From the NCBI GenBank assembly GCA_049487715.1, contig CP150573.1:529601-593600 (forward strand): a stretch of 64,000 bases of DNA. The letters are read 5' to 3'. Made by a program: the position numbers and the translations under genes. This DNA is from Pycnococcus provasolii. Its lineage: Eukaryota > Chlorophyta > Pseudoscourfieldiophyceae > Pseudoscourfieldiales. Within the stretch, counting starts at the first letter, position 1; the number at the start of each line of letters is the position of its first letter. Below the pieces are notes generated by a model. That model saw only the letters and a program-made list of their open reading frames with translations. It searched no databases and was not told the origin of the DNA. This document shows, piece after piece, positions 1 to 10,128 of this stretch.

Positions 1-735
1 CAGTCCGAACGGGTTTCCGATGGCGAAGACGCGCTGTCCCACCATGAGCGTCGCCGACGAGCCGACGGGTATTGCGGGAACGCGTTTTCGCGCCGCGCCG
101 TTTTCGTCGACAAGCTGGAGGACGGCGACGTCCTTGTCCGGTTCTGCGCCGACGAGCTTAGCGGCGAACCTCGTTCCGTCGGTGGACGTGACTGCGAGCG
201 CCGCGGCGCCGTTGATGACGTGAAAGTTCGTGACAATGTGTCCTTGTGCGTCCCACACGAACCCGGATCCCGCGCCCTGTTTGGGCACTTCCTCCGGCAT
301 GAGCGAGTACGGCTTCGAGTACCCTCCCGTTCCCGGCGGCAGCGCGGGTCTCGCGAGCGCGGTGACAGCGACAACGGACGGCGAGCAGTACGCGAACAGC
401 GAGACTGCGTTCTCTTCTTCTAAGAAGAGTCCTCGCGCACCCGTCACCTTTGACGACGACGACGACGTGGATTCGTCATCTGTTTGCGTGGACCCCGACG
501 ACGACCCTGAGAAGAACGATACATGTCTCAGTAAAGATACGTGCTGATCCCACCAGTGTGATCGCAACCCACCGACCCCAAGACAAGTAGCTTGTTGTGG
601 TTGCGAGCACCACGAAGACGCCGAGTGAGAAGAAGAAGAACAGCGTCCTAACCACGACGCCGTTACTGTTACCCTCCGTGAGAGTAGCGCACTCTGAAAG
701 GGTGCAGATGCGAGCATGCGCATCATCATCGCCAT
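1..735 (-). CDS. DEG/HtrA-type serine protease, N-terminal part (runs off window)
   Basis: ATP-independent trypsin-like protease of the plastid DEG1/5/8 group, which in plants clears damaged thylakoid-lumen proteins. Reading from the ATG at 735 toward position 1 gives 245 uninterrupted codons. Residues 1-100 are Ser/Arg/His-rich with no domain, as in a plastid transit peptide. A DEG-type start follows (Phe-Ala-Tyr-Cys-Ser-Pro-Ser-Val-Val near 114-122), then GSGFVWD, the catalytic His172 in NFHVI, and the catalytic Asp202 in DKDVAVL. The window ends just after the GNPFGL motif, so the catalytic Ser and any PDZ domain lie outside it. It is divergent from the gene at 1008, and the two share a telomere-like promoter tract. 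The protease call is firm; the organelle and the DEG subgroup are inferred. Confidence 0.88.
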   Translation of the reverse strand, partial: MAMMMRMLASAPFQSALLSRRVTVTASWLGRCSSSSHSASSWCSQPQQATCLGVGGLRSHWWDQHVSLLRHVSFFSGSSSGSTQTDDESTSSSSSKVTGARGLFLEEENAVSLFAYCSPSVVAVTALARPALPPGTGGYSKPYSLMPEEVPKQGAGSGFVWDAQGHIVTNFHVINGAAALAVTSTDGTRFAAKLVGAEPDKDVAVLQLVDENGAARKRVPAIPVGSSATLMVGQRVFAIGNPFGL

Positions 736-790
736 GGTGCGCGGAACCTCGAGAAGAACGGAGTGGAGGTGGGCGGAGGAGGATTAATTC

Positions 791-800
791 GGGTTAGGGT

Positions 801-833
<33 letters not shown>

Positions 834-853
834 TAGGGTTACTGGGTTAGGGT
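791..853. promoter_or_regulatory. Interstitial telomere-like tract in divergent promoter
   Basis: Mixed TTAGGG and TTTAGGG units lie between two divergent genes, about 60 bp upstream of the protease start and 155 bp upstream of the IQ-protein start. It may act as a telobox-like promoter element or be a scar of telomere-sequence insertion. Confidence 0.6.
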
Positions 854-1007
854 TCCTACGGGGCCCCTCTCCCTATTGGCTATTCTTATTTTCAGTTCTT
901 TCGCTTTTTTAGATAGATGGATTTCAAACCTCTCCTTTGACAGGTGGAACGTTTTGTATTTCTTTTCTTCCTAAAGTAACTCGTCTCGTTTTTTAAAAAT
1001 ACGCGCC

Positions 1008-1836
1008 ATGGAGGAGGAGGAGGCATGTATCCTCGAAGGTGTTGACCTCGGAGTTTTTACATAGACACTTACTACTCGCGGACCGTGTCTCTCAAGAGTG
1101 TTCTGAGCTCTATTCCTTACTCATGGGTGAGATCGAAGACTCGTTGGACTTTGTCTCGTTAAGAAGAAAACAACGACTGAGAGCTCTGGTTTCTGACGAC
1201 TCAACTTCGGCTTCTGCTGGTACGCCACCAGCCTCTACATATGCTCGCACGTCCTTCCCGCGAATCGCTTGCGCACTTTCCACGAGACGGGGTACTGCGC
1301 TTGGGAAACATACAGATGGCGACGATGTCGACCTGTTCGGACAAACAAACAAGCGCGACGTCTCGCCAACAACCACGCTCGCACCGCCTGCGTTCGTCGC
1401 TGACGCACACGGGGAGGAGAACGATGAACATAGCCTTATGCCAGCACCTCCCGTTCCCACACCTAGACTCAGCCAAAAAGAAGCGGCGCGTGCCATCCAG
1501 GAGGCTTATCGTTCACATCGCCGTAGAAGGAAACTCGAACGCGCAAGAATCTCGCTCGAGCGACGGGTCAAAGGCACGCAGAAACGGCTTGCAATGCACG
1601 AGTGGCTGCGGGAGGCAAGAAGACGGGCAAGTGTGCGCGAGAAGCTTCAAGCAAGATGCAGCAAAATGCGACGCGCCAAGACACCTGGAGACGACGCCAA
1701 CTTTGCGCTCGTCCTCGCCGACGTGAGAAGGGATGAAGGGCCGTTCGCGTTTGCCGCAGCGTGGCACGCATACGCCCTGCGCGCTCAAGTTCTTACCGCG
1801 TGGGTGCGCATCACTCTCGAGTACATCAACGTGTAA
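1008..1836 (+). CDS. Small IQ-motif protein (one inferred intron)
   Basis: Function unknown; a calmodulin-binding role is inferred only from one IQ-like stretch (AIQEAYRSHRRRRK) in the second half. The long frame lacks an early ATG. An ATG at 1008 followed by a GT-AG intron at 1039-1096 (58 nt, pyrimidine-rich 3' end) joins MEEEEACILE in frame to ECSELYSLLMGE and gives about 256 aa. Without splicing, the first in-frame ATG is at 1123. The C-terminal half is very basic (Arg/Lys) and probably helical; the middle is low complexity. The stop is 35 bp from the convergent ankyrin gene, so 3' UTRs must overlap. The splice model is inference. Confidence 0.5.
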
Positions 1837-1871
1837 CAAGGTCTACTTTACATGTGCGACTTCGGTTTTGC

Positions 1872-3431
1872 CTACGACGGCATGTGCATGTCGTAGCAGC
1901 ACAAACCGCGGTGATTTTCCAACGTGTCGTTTGCACCCTTCGACACGAGGTAGTCGCCGAGCGCGACGTGGCCAAAGCCAAAGCAGTAGTGCAAGGGCGT
2001 ATTTCCCTGGGCATTGCAGCTATTCACGTCCGCGCCGGCGCGCAGGAGCACGCGAGCCATGCGTTGATCTCCAAGCTGGCAAGCAACCATCAAGGCCGTG
2101 TCGCCGTTCGCATCGCGCGCATGCGCCGCAGATGGATTGGCGCGAAGCATCATCTTCACTTCGTCGCGCCGATTGCCCGCGCGAATTAGCGCGAACACGC
2201 CGCCTCCATCCGAGGGCGGCGACGTGTGCGACGAGTGGTGGTGCATCTGCTGATGCTGCTGTGGCAGCGGCGGCGCGTGGTACGGCGAATGGTGCATCGC
2301 CGTTGGCGGTGGCAGATGTGCGGCGCCGTATGGCGTGTGCATCGTCGGCATGTGCGCGTGCGGCACTGGCATTGGCATGGCGTGCGCGTACGACACCGAC
2401 GGAGACATCCAAGTTGGCGCTGGTGCACCCCACGGCGGCTGCGACGGCGGGTGGTATCCCACACCGGAATAAGCAGTTGGCGGCGGCACCATCTGCGGCG
2501 GCGGAGGCGCCGGCACTGGTTGTGGCACATGAGCAGGCGCTCGCCACGGCGAATGTGCGTGCACCGGCGCCGCCGGCGGCGGCGGCGCGTACGAAACACC
2601 TCGCGTGGGCGAGCCAGCATGCCGCCTAGCCGGCGACGCCGTCTCGGGTGCAAAGTGCGCGCGACGCTGCGGCGGCGACATCTGCTGCCTCGTTCCCAAC
2701 ATACCAGACTGAGGTGCAGCAGCACCACTGGCCACAGCGTGCTGCTGCCGCTGCGCTCGCCGCTCTTTCCAACCTGGCCTTGGCTTTGGCAGTGGCGCCA
2801 TTGCCGAAGCCTGATGCTCCAACTCTGCCCATCGCTGTTCCTCTCGCTGTTTCCACCGCGCCTTTGGAGCTGGACCGGCAGGTGGGACGTTCTGCGCGCT
2901 CGCGCCCAAAGTCGCCGCTTGTATTTGTGCCGCGATGGCCGCTCTTCGCGCGCGCAGGTCATCGATGGCGTCGCCGGCGTGTGCGTTTTGATTTGCATCA
3001 TAGTAGTGGTTCGTCGTCGCGGCGGTTGCGGCGGCGTTGGCCGTCGCCTGCTTGAGTTCCGCGAGTCTTCTCTTCTCCTCTCTCAGGCTCGCCTCGACCG
3101 CGACGAGTCTCTCCACCTCCTTGCGCTCCGCCTCGAGCCTCTCGTAGACGGCGTCGGTGACTCCTACGTCCGGCTCAGGACTGTTTGCGTTTTGGGCCGC
3201 CGCCGCCTTGGCGCGCTTGAGCAGTTCGTTGCGTTCGAGTTTCGCGTGGAACGCCGCGAGTCTGTCCGCGGCCCCTTCAACGAACGCGCCCATGCCGTCG
3301 TCGTCGGACGACGATCCCGACCCTCTTTCTTCCGGCGGCGGCATGTCCGCACCTAGCGGCACATCGAACGGCGCGTCTCCTCCCATCGCGGCGTACGAGA
3401 CGCGCGACAGGTCGAGGCGAGGCAGCGCCAT
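1872..3431 (-). CDS. Ankyrin-repeat protein with long Pro/His-rich linker
   Basis: A 519-residue protein of unknown function. The N-terminal third (to about residue 200) is charged and helical, with coiled-coil-like Glu/Lys/Arg runs after an acidic Ser/Asp patch. Residues about 200-425 are Pro/Ala/His/Met-rich and probably disordered. The C-terminus (about 425-515) holds two to three ankyrin repeats with clear consensus pieces (NGDTALMVACQLGD, LLRAGADVN, GNTPLHY), so its likely role is protein binding. No catalytic domain is visible. A TATATAAA-like string lies immediately upstream of the ATG at 3431. The final repeat is truncated at the C-terminus (CCYDMHMPS). Confidence 0.8.
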   Translation of the reverse strand: MALPRLDLSRVSYAAMGGDAPFDVPLGADMPPPEERGSGSSSDDDGMGAFVEGAADRLAAFHAKLERNELLKRAKAAAAQNANSPEPDVGVTDAVYERLEAERKEVERLVAVEASLREEKRRLAELKQATANAAATAATTNHYYDANQNAHAGDAIDDLRARRAAIAAQIQAATLGASAQNVPPAGPAPKARWKQREEQRWAELEHQASAMAPLPKPRPGWKERRAQRQQHAVASGAAAPQSGMLGTRQQMSPPQRRAHFAPETASPARRHAGSPTRGVSYAPPPPAAPVHAHSPWRAPAHVPQPVPAPPPPQMVPPPTAYSGVGYHPPSQPPWGAPAPTWMSPSVSYAHAMPMPVPHAHMPTMHTPYGAAHLPPPTAMHHSPYHAPPLPQQHQQMHHHSSHTSPPSDGGGVFALIRAGNRRDEVKMMLRANPSAAHARDANGDTALMVACQLGDQRMARVLLRAGADVNSCNAQGNTPLHYCFGFGHVALGDYLVSKGANDTLENHRGLCCYDMHMPS

Positions 3432-4010
3432 ATGGGTATATAAAAATATGACAGCCAGATGAGGGGCAGCAGCGCCACCTTACAAAGCCTTGAGAGGAGC
3501 AGTCCTGAAGAAACCAAAGGTCCCACGACAGGAATGAGAAATCTAAGGTTAAGCTGCGACCAACCTTGCCGTCCATGAAGGTGGTCAGGTGAGCTCATGC
3601 ATGGCGTATCCGCCTGGCCAGACGGTCACGAAGGTGGTCAAGATTACTCAAGAAGAAGTTCGACCTTAAGACGGCCTGTTCTGTTCTAAGGTTTAAGTGG
3701 TTCTGCCAGGGAGCTCTCGGAGGGAGAATGGGACGCGGATTCAAACCATTTTATTTGACGCAACTCTTTAAAAAATATAGTTAAGGTTAGTCTATCAATA
3801 TTTAAGGTTGGCTGGCAATGTCTGCGTCAACGCTGGTGACTGGTGCCTCGGTGGTGAGTGGTGGTGGTTCTGACTTCGTCATGGATCCTCTCTTCGTCTC
3901 TGCGGCTGCAGCAGTTTGTGTGGCGGTCGATATGTGCTCATCTTCGTCGTCACCTGTCGTCGTCAGCTGCGTACTCGGAGTCGTCGTGCGTCGGTGCGGC
4001 ATTAACGGCC
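3432..4010. other. Divergent intergenic region, ankyrin / LRR genes
   Basis: About 580 bp between two divergent starts. No conserved gene was recognised. It contains several TTAAGGTTA/CTAAGGTT-type words (for example near 3544, 3700, 3780 and 3805), which resemble but do not match the telomere unit, and an A/T-rich patch at 3760-3790. Confidence 0.5.
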
Positions 4011-5837
4011 ATGGCTTTGATTGAACAGATGCCTGTGTCTTTGAAAGACGAATCGCAACGCCTTTTCGACGAACTCGAACGTGCGCTCGAAATGAGACAA
4101 AAGGGTGAGGGTGGCGGTGGCCCTCCCAAAACGGCACAGCCACAACAACAAAGCAGGCTCGCGCCGAAAACTCCGCCGAAAACGGCGTCGTCGACGTCGT
4201 CGGCGAAGCAACGGGCCAGCAGGCCAACGACGGGCGACGCACAAGCGGCGATGGACGCGTGGGCGCGAGGGGGGGAACGCAAGGGACGGTTCGCAAGCCT
4301 CAAGTCGAGGCTGAAGAAACCGGTCTGTACGGGCGAGGCGTGGGAGGACATTCGGCGGCCTGAGCCGCGCATATCCACAGCGGTGCACGCAGAGGAGGAT
4401 GCGGATGTCGCGCAGCAGGCAGAGAAGAACGAGCAGGAGCATCACGACGACGACGACGACGACGAACCGCAGGAGCCGAGCGACGTGGACTCGGACTCGG
4501 ACTCGGACTCGGACTTTGATTCGCGGTTGTCAGCAGAGCGACCGGCGTCGTCGACAGAAACGGCGCAGTCGTCGCAGGTGGACCTTGCGCAAAACACCGA
4601 AACGGGCGACGCGGACGCGGACACGACCGTTCGACTCGCCGGCGTGAACCAGGCGGCGCACCTCAGCCTGGCTGGACGCGGCATGCCTCGCCTGCCGCGC
4701 ATCCTCGTTGCGCCCGAGGAGGACGAGGTACTCGTCGTCGAGACGCTCGACATTTCGTCGAACCGCCTCGCCAGCCTGCCGCTGGGCATATGCCTGCACC
4801 TGCCTCTGCTCAACCGGCTGGTTGCGCACCACAACATGCTCGAGCACCTCCCACCCGAGCTGTGCATGTGCCGGTTCCTGCAGGAGGTGGACGTAAGCCA
4901 CAACCGCCTCGCCGAACTTCCCACCGGACTGTTCGTGTCGCCAAGCCTCGCGCGCATCGACGCAGGCGCCAACGCACTTACCGTCCTACCGCCTGAACTC
5001 GGAATGGCGGACAGCCTGCTTGATCTCGGCGTCGCGAACAACAGCCTCGTCAGCATTCCGGAGGAAATTGCGCTGCTGCGCGGAATTGTGCGCATCGACG
5101 CGACGAGCAATCGCATGAGCATGCTGCCTGCAGCGCTCTTCGACGGCTGCTTGCGTCTCCGACTGCTCTCGGTGGCTCGCAATCGCATCAGGAAGGTGGC
5201 GCCGCATTCCGCGCCATATCTGGAGACGCTGGATGTCGCGTACAACGTGCTGACTGAAGGCTGGATGGTGGGAGACGGCTCCGAGATGGCGCTGCCGCGC
5301 CTTCCTCAGCTCCGTCAGCTCATGGCTCAGGGAAATCAACTAGGACCGACACTCGACTTGGACACGCTTCTCCGACACGTGAGCCCCAAGCTTGAGATGC
5401 TTGAGCTTGCGAACAACCGCCTCGTTTGCGTCGAGGCGCCAAGCCCGCGCGTCGCCTACGGTGCAAAGTTGAGCACGTTAGGCGTATCACATAATCGCAT
5501 TACTATGCTCCCAGATAGTCTCGGCGGATTGGAGAGAGACATGCGTTCGCTGGCATGCCACGGCAATCGCCTGCGAAGCTTGCCCCCGTCTCTCGTTCCC
5601 GCGTTGCCCGTGGGCGTCACGCTCGACGACGTTCTCGTGCGTCCCGCGCGAGATCCGGTGGACGCCACCGCTGTATTTGCGGCATCACGCTACCAGCAAC
5701 AGAAGGCGGCCGGTGGCACATCTGCCGAGCGAGCTGCTGCCGAAGATGATAGATTTGGCGACATTCGACGACGAATGAATGCGCCGGCACTGCTGGGCTT
5801 TGGCTATGGCATGGAGTTGGTAGGCAATTCAGCATAG
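4011..5837 (+). CDS. Leucine-rich-repeat protein (SHOC2/PIRL-like array)
   Basis: A 608-residue protein when started at the ATG at 4011 (context gccATGG). The frame is open further upstream, but that part reads as non-protein. Residues 1-240 are low-complexity and acidic, with runs of Asp and alternating Asp/Ser. From about 242 to 535 come ten or so LRRs of the intracellular class (LDISSNRLASLP, VDVSHNRLAELP, LGVSHNRITMLP), as in SHOC2 and plant PIRL proteins that scaffold Ras/Rop-type signalling. No kinase domain, transmembrane segment or signal peptide is visible. It converges on the coiled-coil gene with 52 bp between stops. The LRR fold is clear; the partner is unknown. Confidence 0.82.
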   Translation: MALIEQMPVSLKDESQRLFDELERALEMRQKGEGGGGPPKTAQPQQQSRLAPKTPPKTASSTSSAKQRASRPTTGDAQAAMDAWARGGERKGRFASLKSRLKKPVCTGEAWEDIRRPEPRISTAVHAEEDADVAQQAEKNEQEHHDDDDDDEPQEPSDVDSDSDSDSDFDSRLSAERPASSTETAQSSQVDLAQNTETGDADADTTVRLAGVNQAAHLSLAGRGMPRLPRILVAPEEDEVLVVETLDISSNRLASLPLGICLHLPLLNRLVAHHNMLEHLPPELCMCRFLQEVDVSHNRLAELPTGLFVSPSLARIDAGANALTVLPPELGMADSLLDLGVANNSLVSIPEEIALLRGIVRIDATSNRMSMLPAALFDGCLRLRLLSVARNRIRKVAPHSAPYLETLDVAYNVLTEGWMVGDGSEMALPRLPQLRQLMAQGNQLGPTLDLDTLLRHVSPKLEMLELANNRLVCVEAPSPRVAYGAKLSTLGVSHNRITMLPDSLGGLERDMRSLACHGNRLRSLPPSLVPALPVGVTLDDVLVRPARDPVDATAVFAASRYQQQKAAGGTSAERAAAEDDRFGDIRRRMNAPALLGFGYGMELVGNSA

Positions 5838-5889
5838 TTGAGTGTAAAGATGTACAAGAAAGTTTTGATTTATTTTTCATTGTAGAAAG

Positions 5890-7827
5890 TTACAAGATGT
5901 CTCGCGCAACGGACGACGCTGCATCAAGACGTCGGCTAGCTGTTGCAAGAGAGTCCTCGAGCTCCATCACCTCAGCCGCGATCGCGTGAAGGCTCGCCTG
6001 CACATCTGCCGAAGCTGGCGGCTTCATGGCCGCTGGCGCCGGCGAGACACCGCCGGCAGTGAATAGTCCTTCGTCGGTGAGCGGCACTTCGACCTCATCC
6101 GCGCCATACGCGCGTAGATTGTCGTCAGGGTGCACTTTCTCAAGGACGTCAAGAGCACTCTTCGCCGTGGCGCGGCGGTCATGCAGCATCCTTCGAAGCG
6201 TCTCAGCCATAGACTGGCTTTCCATCTTTGACGCCTCTGCCGCGGCAAGTTTCGCCTCCACGTCACCGTATGCTGCTCGCAAGCTCGCGAGCTCCTCCGC
6301 AAGCACAGCCGAACGTTCCTCCTCGCGTGCCCTTGCCCGCTCTTCATCTTTCCGGCTCGCATGCACCTCGCCGCCCCAGCTTCGCAGCTGCGCCTCCCTG
6401 CGTGCGGCACGCTGCTTCTCCGCGGCAAATTCGAGTTCAAGCTTGCGAGCCACGGCTGCACTCGTCATCGCGGCGGCTCGCGACGCGTCACGGTCTGACA
6501 TCGCCGCGGAAACGGATGCCTCGAGCGTCGCTGAACGCGTTCTGAGGCGATCGCATTCACGCTTCACTCCCTGATAGCTGGACGAGTTCATCGTCGCGTC
6601 CCTCTCCTTGGACAGCTCCACGCGAAGCGTTCCTACCTTTGCGAGCAGCCTTCGCTTCGTCTCCTGCAGCCCCGCGATGACCTGCAGCAGGTGCTTTCTC
6701 TTCGACGGCGACGACGCACGTGCGCCGTCGTCATGTTCGTCGCCGTCGTCGTCGTGTTCCACCTCGCTGTTTCGCTCGTCCGCACGGCCTGTTCGTGGCG
6801 CAGTCTGCTGCTTCGCAGGTGATGCGACGACGATATTCGGCGGATTTGACTCTGCGCCAAGGAGCGCGCCGAGTGCCTGTGCCAGAGCACTCACCTCCTC
6901 GCACTTTCGCGCGACGTCCACCTCCACCTCTGCGTCGTCGCCACCGACGCCGTCTCCGTCTCCTTTGGCGCCCGCAGTTTCTGTTTGACTTCTGCGCATC
7001 ATCGTGGAAGCGGAGGCTGCCGCCTCTGCCGCCTCGGCGACGCGTACGACGAGCTCGCGTGCCTGCGTTGCACGCGCGGCGACGGTAAGTTCCACCTGGT
7101 GCAAGTTTGCTTGCAGTTTGGAGATGGCGGCAGCGTGTTCGTCGTTGGCGCCTTTCGACGCCTCCTGCGCGCTCGTGAGATCTCCGGTGAGTTTTGCGTT
7201 GTCGAACAGCAGTTGTTTGCGTCTCGTCTGCGCGTCGAGGAGTTGTTCCTCGCACGCCTCGCACCTTTCTACGGTTGCTTGGTGCGCCTTGTGCAGCTGG
7301 TCGAGTTTTTGCGTGAGTCTCCCCACCTCCATGGCGAGCGCGCGCTGCGACGCGGCGTCGAGCAGGAGTGCAGGAGCAGGTTCGTCGTCCATGAAGTTTT
7401 CCTTTCCATCTTCCTGAGGGCGTGAGTGTTCGTCGTGTGGCTGGTTGAATGCGATGTGCTTCTTCTTCGAGGCGTTTGCAGCTTGGGAGATTCGGTTGTT
7501 CAAAATGGCGGCTGCCGCCTTCTGTCTCTTCTCGCTGTGCCGATCCTGTTTTCTCTTCGAAGATTGCGCTTGGAGCAACTGTGAAGATGAAGACGGCGCT
7601 GCGCTGTGCAGTTTCGGGCGGTAGAGAACGCCCCTACTTGAAGAAGTTGTTGTTGTCGTCGTCGTGGTCGTCGGCTGCACTCTCGAGCGAAACGTCCTGC
7701 TCGAGATACCAGCAGGAGGAGCAGGTGGAGGTGGAGCGGCGCCAACTTGATAACTGCCACCACGTCCGGTATTATTCGTATTGAGACTGGCCGCGGAAAA
7801 AGAGCCGAGCGAGGAAGAGGCCGGCAT
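5890..7827 (-). CDS. Long coiled-coil protein, function unknown
   Basis: A 645-residue protein from the ATG at 7827. Residues 1-165 are Ser/Gln-rich and probably disordered. From about 165 onward there are extended heptad-like helices rich in Ala, Glu, Arg and Lys (for example around EVGRLTQKLDQLHKAHQATV and the stretch with KLELEFAAEKQRAARREAQL). An acidic hinge (EHDDDGDEHDDGARA) interrupts them near the middle. No motor, kinase or membrane segment is visible. A cytoskeletal or basal-body role is plausible in a genome with IFT genes, but nothing in the sequence shows it. Confidence 0.7.
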   Translation of the reverse strand: MPASSSLGSFSAASLNTNNTGRGGSYQVGAAPPPPAPPAGISSRTFRSRVQPTTTTTTTTTSSSRGVLYRPKLHSAAPSSSSQLLQAQSSKRKQDRHSEKRQKAAAAILNNRISQAANASKKKHIAFNQPHDEHSRPQEDGKENFMDDEPAPALLLDAASQRALAMEVGRLTQKLDQLHKAHQATVERCEACEEQLLDAQTRRKQLLFDNAKLTGDLTSAQEASKGANDEHAAAISKLQANLHQVELTVAARATQARELVVRVAEAAEAAASASTMMRRSQTETAGAKGDGDGVGGDDAEVEVDVARKCEEVSALAQALGALLGAESNPPNIVVASPAKQQTAPRTGRADERNSEVEHDDDGDEHDDGARASSPSKRKHLLQVIAGLQETKRRLLAKVGTLRVELSKERDATMNSSSYQGVKRECDRLRTRSATLEASVSAAMSDRDASRAAAMTSAAVARKLELEFAAEKQRAARREAQLRSWGGEVHASRKDEERARAREEERSAVLAEELASLRAAYGDVEAKLAAAEASKMESQSMAETLRRMLHDRRATAKSALDVLEKVHPDDNLRAYGADEVEVPLTDEGLFTAGGVSPAPAAMKPPASADVQASLHAIAAEVMELEDSLATASRRLDAASSVARDIL

Positions 7828-9108
7828 ACTCTACTCGACTGTAATACACAGATATGCCACGTGCACAAGACAGCAAGTTCACTTATATGTATAACGTGCA
7901 CACGATGCAGACTTACACGTGTGAATCCGTGCTGCAAGAATGGGCCTTTTCGTCGAATATTTGAAATACTGCTACCTATGCGCAAAAGCCGTTGACGCCT
8001 TCTGTCGCGTTCTTCCAAGGAGGACGAAGGTGGCCCTTATAGCCACAATGGCCTTGTAGACCTAAGATGGTTCCCCTAAGGTACAGTACGCGTGTCCTAC
8101 TACGTTACCAACTATCGTATGATAGAGGGGGGCGCGTTCTCGCTATTACAGTAGAGCGTAAAACCTGCGCAATAATAAGATGGATAGGATGTATAGGTCT
8201 GGCCGTTCAGCAAGGGAAACCAAGCAACACTCGCCTGTACCTCTATGAGGCCAGTGAGGGGACCCTTTGGAACAAGCGACAAGCAACAGTTTGTTCCGTT
8301 ATTCCGTAGACCTTCTTCAAGGACTTGCACGTGTTTGCACTTTTCCTTGAGTGGCCCGGGACAACGGGCCGAGGGGCTCCGGCAAGCGGCAGCTTGGTCG
8401 AGGCCCCCTCCCGTCCACCAAGGTCTGTCTTGCACAACGGGCCGAGGGGCTCCGGAAAGCTGCGATTAACTACTGTCACCAAGCCGGGATTAACTATCAT
8501 CGTACAGTACGTACCACTGTAATACAGGATCCGGCAACGGTAACCTGTGGCTCCAGTGTGGACAAGCCATGGAAGCAGTTCTCAAGTACGACTTGGAAGT
8601 TGGAACCCTTGCTGTGTGAGCCTGTGTCTGTGTGTCATGGCCTCATTCATGGGTGTGTGTTTCTTCTTGGGAGTTGGAAGAAACAGCCAAACAGGAACGA
8701 TGGAGAAGCATTGGGCGGGATCCCGACCTTTACTTTACCAAAGCGACAGACTTCCCCTTTTTGTGCCTCGAAAGTCGAAGAAGAAACAGCCAGTAGGAAG
8801 TACTGAAGTAGTACTACCCTACGACTGGGCAACCTTCTCTGCCTTCCTTTCCCCGTTCTCGACGCCTTTCCCACCTGCCTTTCCCCCCGTGTTTCGTGTT
8901 TCGTTCTCGCCCGGCCCCTCCCGGTGTTCTCGTGTTGGTTGTCGCGCCTCTCTCGGCCCTCCTCTCCCTTCCTCTCTCTCTCTCGCTAACAGGCCTCTAG
9001 AGAAGGAAGGGCGCGGTAAGTAACCAGCCTTAAGAGGCTCGGAGGCTCTTGCTCTCCCGTTTTCTCCCTGGCCTTAAGCACGTTCTTAAGCACGCCCCTT
9101 AAGAAACC
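7828..9108. other. Long divergent intergenic region with a 22-nt direct repeat
   Basis: About 1.28 kb between the coiled-coil and NME7-like starts. Short open frames here show no protein-like composition. A 22-nt direct repeat (core CAACGGGCCGAGGGGCTCCG) occurs at 8361-8382 and 8434-8455. Just before the NME7-like ATG, CTTAAG-type words recur at 9071-9103 (three in about 30 bp), a possible promoter feature. Confidence 0.45.
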
Positions 9109-10083
9109 ATGGGCGCCGTCGGCGAACGTCTCGCTTTCCTGACGGAGTGGCTCGACCCGCACGCCTCCTTGGTCTTCACCTACCAGCTCGTCTACCACCT
9201 TGTCGACGACACCATCGAGATGTACGACCTGCGCAACCGACGCCCGTTCCTCAAGCGCATGCCCTACCCCGCGGTCTCCGCGGACATGCTCTACCTAGGA
9301 GCGAACGTCACGATCCACGGACGACTCCACAAGGTGGCGTCGTACGCCGACGAGTACACGAAAAGTAAAGTCGAGGGTGGGCAAACCGCGGGAACCGTCC
9401 TCGTGCCTCTCACGGAACTTGGAAGCACGCTCGACGCACTGCAGGTGCGCGCGGGGGCGCTCGTGCGCGACATTGCGTGCTTCGCGGATGCGGGCACCGG
9501 GGCCGCCACCGCGGCTCTCAGCGTGAGCGTCAGGGGGAACGCGACGCTCGCGGACGTGTGCGCCGAGAACAAGCTCGTCGCGAGGGAGGATGCCACAGGC
9601 GCCGGTGCCAAGGCGCTCGCCTCGAACGCACTCACCACAAAGGCGCTCGCAAGCTGCGACAACACCACGGCGCTGTGCATCATCAAGCCACACGCCGTGC
9701 TCGCCAAGCTCACGGGATCCATCCTCCAGGCGATCGTCGACGCTGGCTTCGACCTAAAGGCTGTGCGCATGTTAACTCTCGACCGCGCGAACGCCTCGGA
9801 ATTTTTGGAGGTGTACAAGGGAGTCGTGCCCGAGTACGCCGCCATGGTTGACGAGCTCGTCGCAGGGCCGCTGTACGCCGTCGAGGTGGGCAGCGCCGGC
9901 CCGCAGGTGGTGGAGAGCCTTCGCATGCTCGCTGGACCTCCTGACCCGGAGGTTGGCCGGCTGCTGCGCCCTAACTCGCTGCGCGCGCGCTTCGGGCTCG
10001 ACAAGGTGCGCAACGCCGTGCACACGACAGACCTGGAGGAGGACGGCGAGCTCGAGACGCGCTACTTCTTCCAAATTCTCTGA
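9109..10083 (+). CDS. NME7-like protein: DM10 domain plus one NDK domain
   Basis: NME7 is a nucleoside-diphosphate-kinase-family protein of cilia and of the gamma-tubulin ring complex. Residues 1-90 form a DM10 domain (ERLAFLTEW, EMYDLRNRRPFLKR). Residues 186-324 match the second NDK domain of NME7 (IIKPHAV, VYKGVVPEY, RNAVHTTDLEEDG), and the phosphate-accepting His305 is kept. The 95-residue stretch between them (95-180) has no KPDA, no NxxH and no recognisable NDK fold, although NME7 normally has a full first NDK domain there. At 324 aa it is shorter than the roughly 376 aa of human NME7. A flagellar role fits the IFT122 gene in the same window. Confidence 0.85.
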   Translation: MGAVGERLAFLTEWLDPHASLVFTYQLVYHLVDDTIEMYDLRNRRPFLKRMPYPAVSADMLYLGANVTIHGRLHKVASYADEYTKSKVEGGQTAGTVLVPLTELGSTLDALQVRAGALVRDIACFADAGTGAATAALSVSVRGNATLADVCAENKLVAREDATGAGAKALASNALTTKALASCDNTTALCIIKPHAVLAKLTGSILQAIVDAGFDLKAVRMLTLDRANASEFLEVYKGVVPEYAAMVDELVAGPLYAVEVGSAGPQVVESLRMLAGPPDPEVGRLLRPNSLRARFGLDKVRNAVHTTDLEEDGELETRYFFQIL

Positions 10084-10128
10084 TTACGGGTGAGTAATGA
10101 CACAGCACAGAAAGACCTTTCAAATTAG

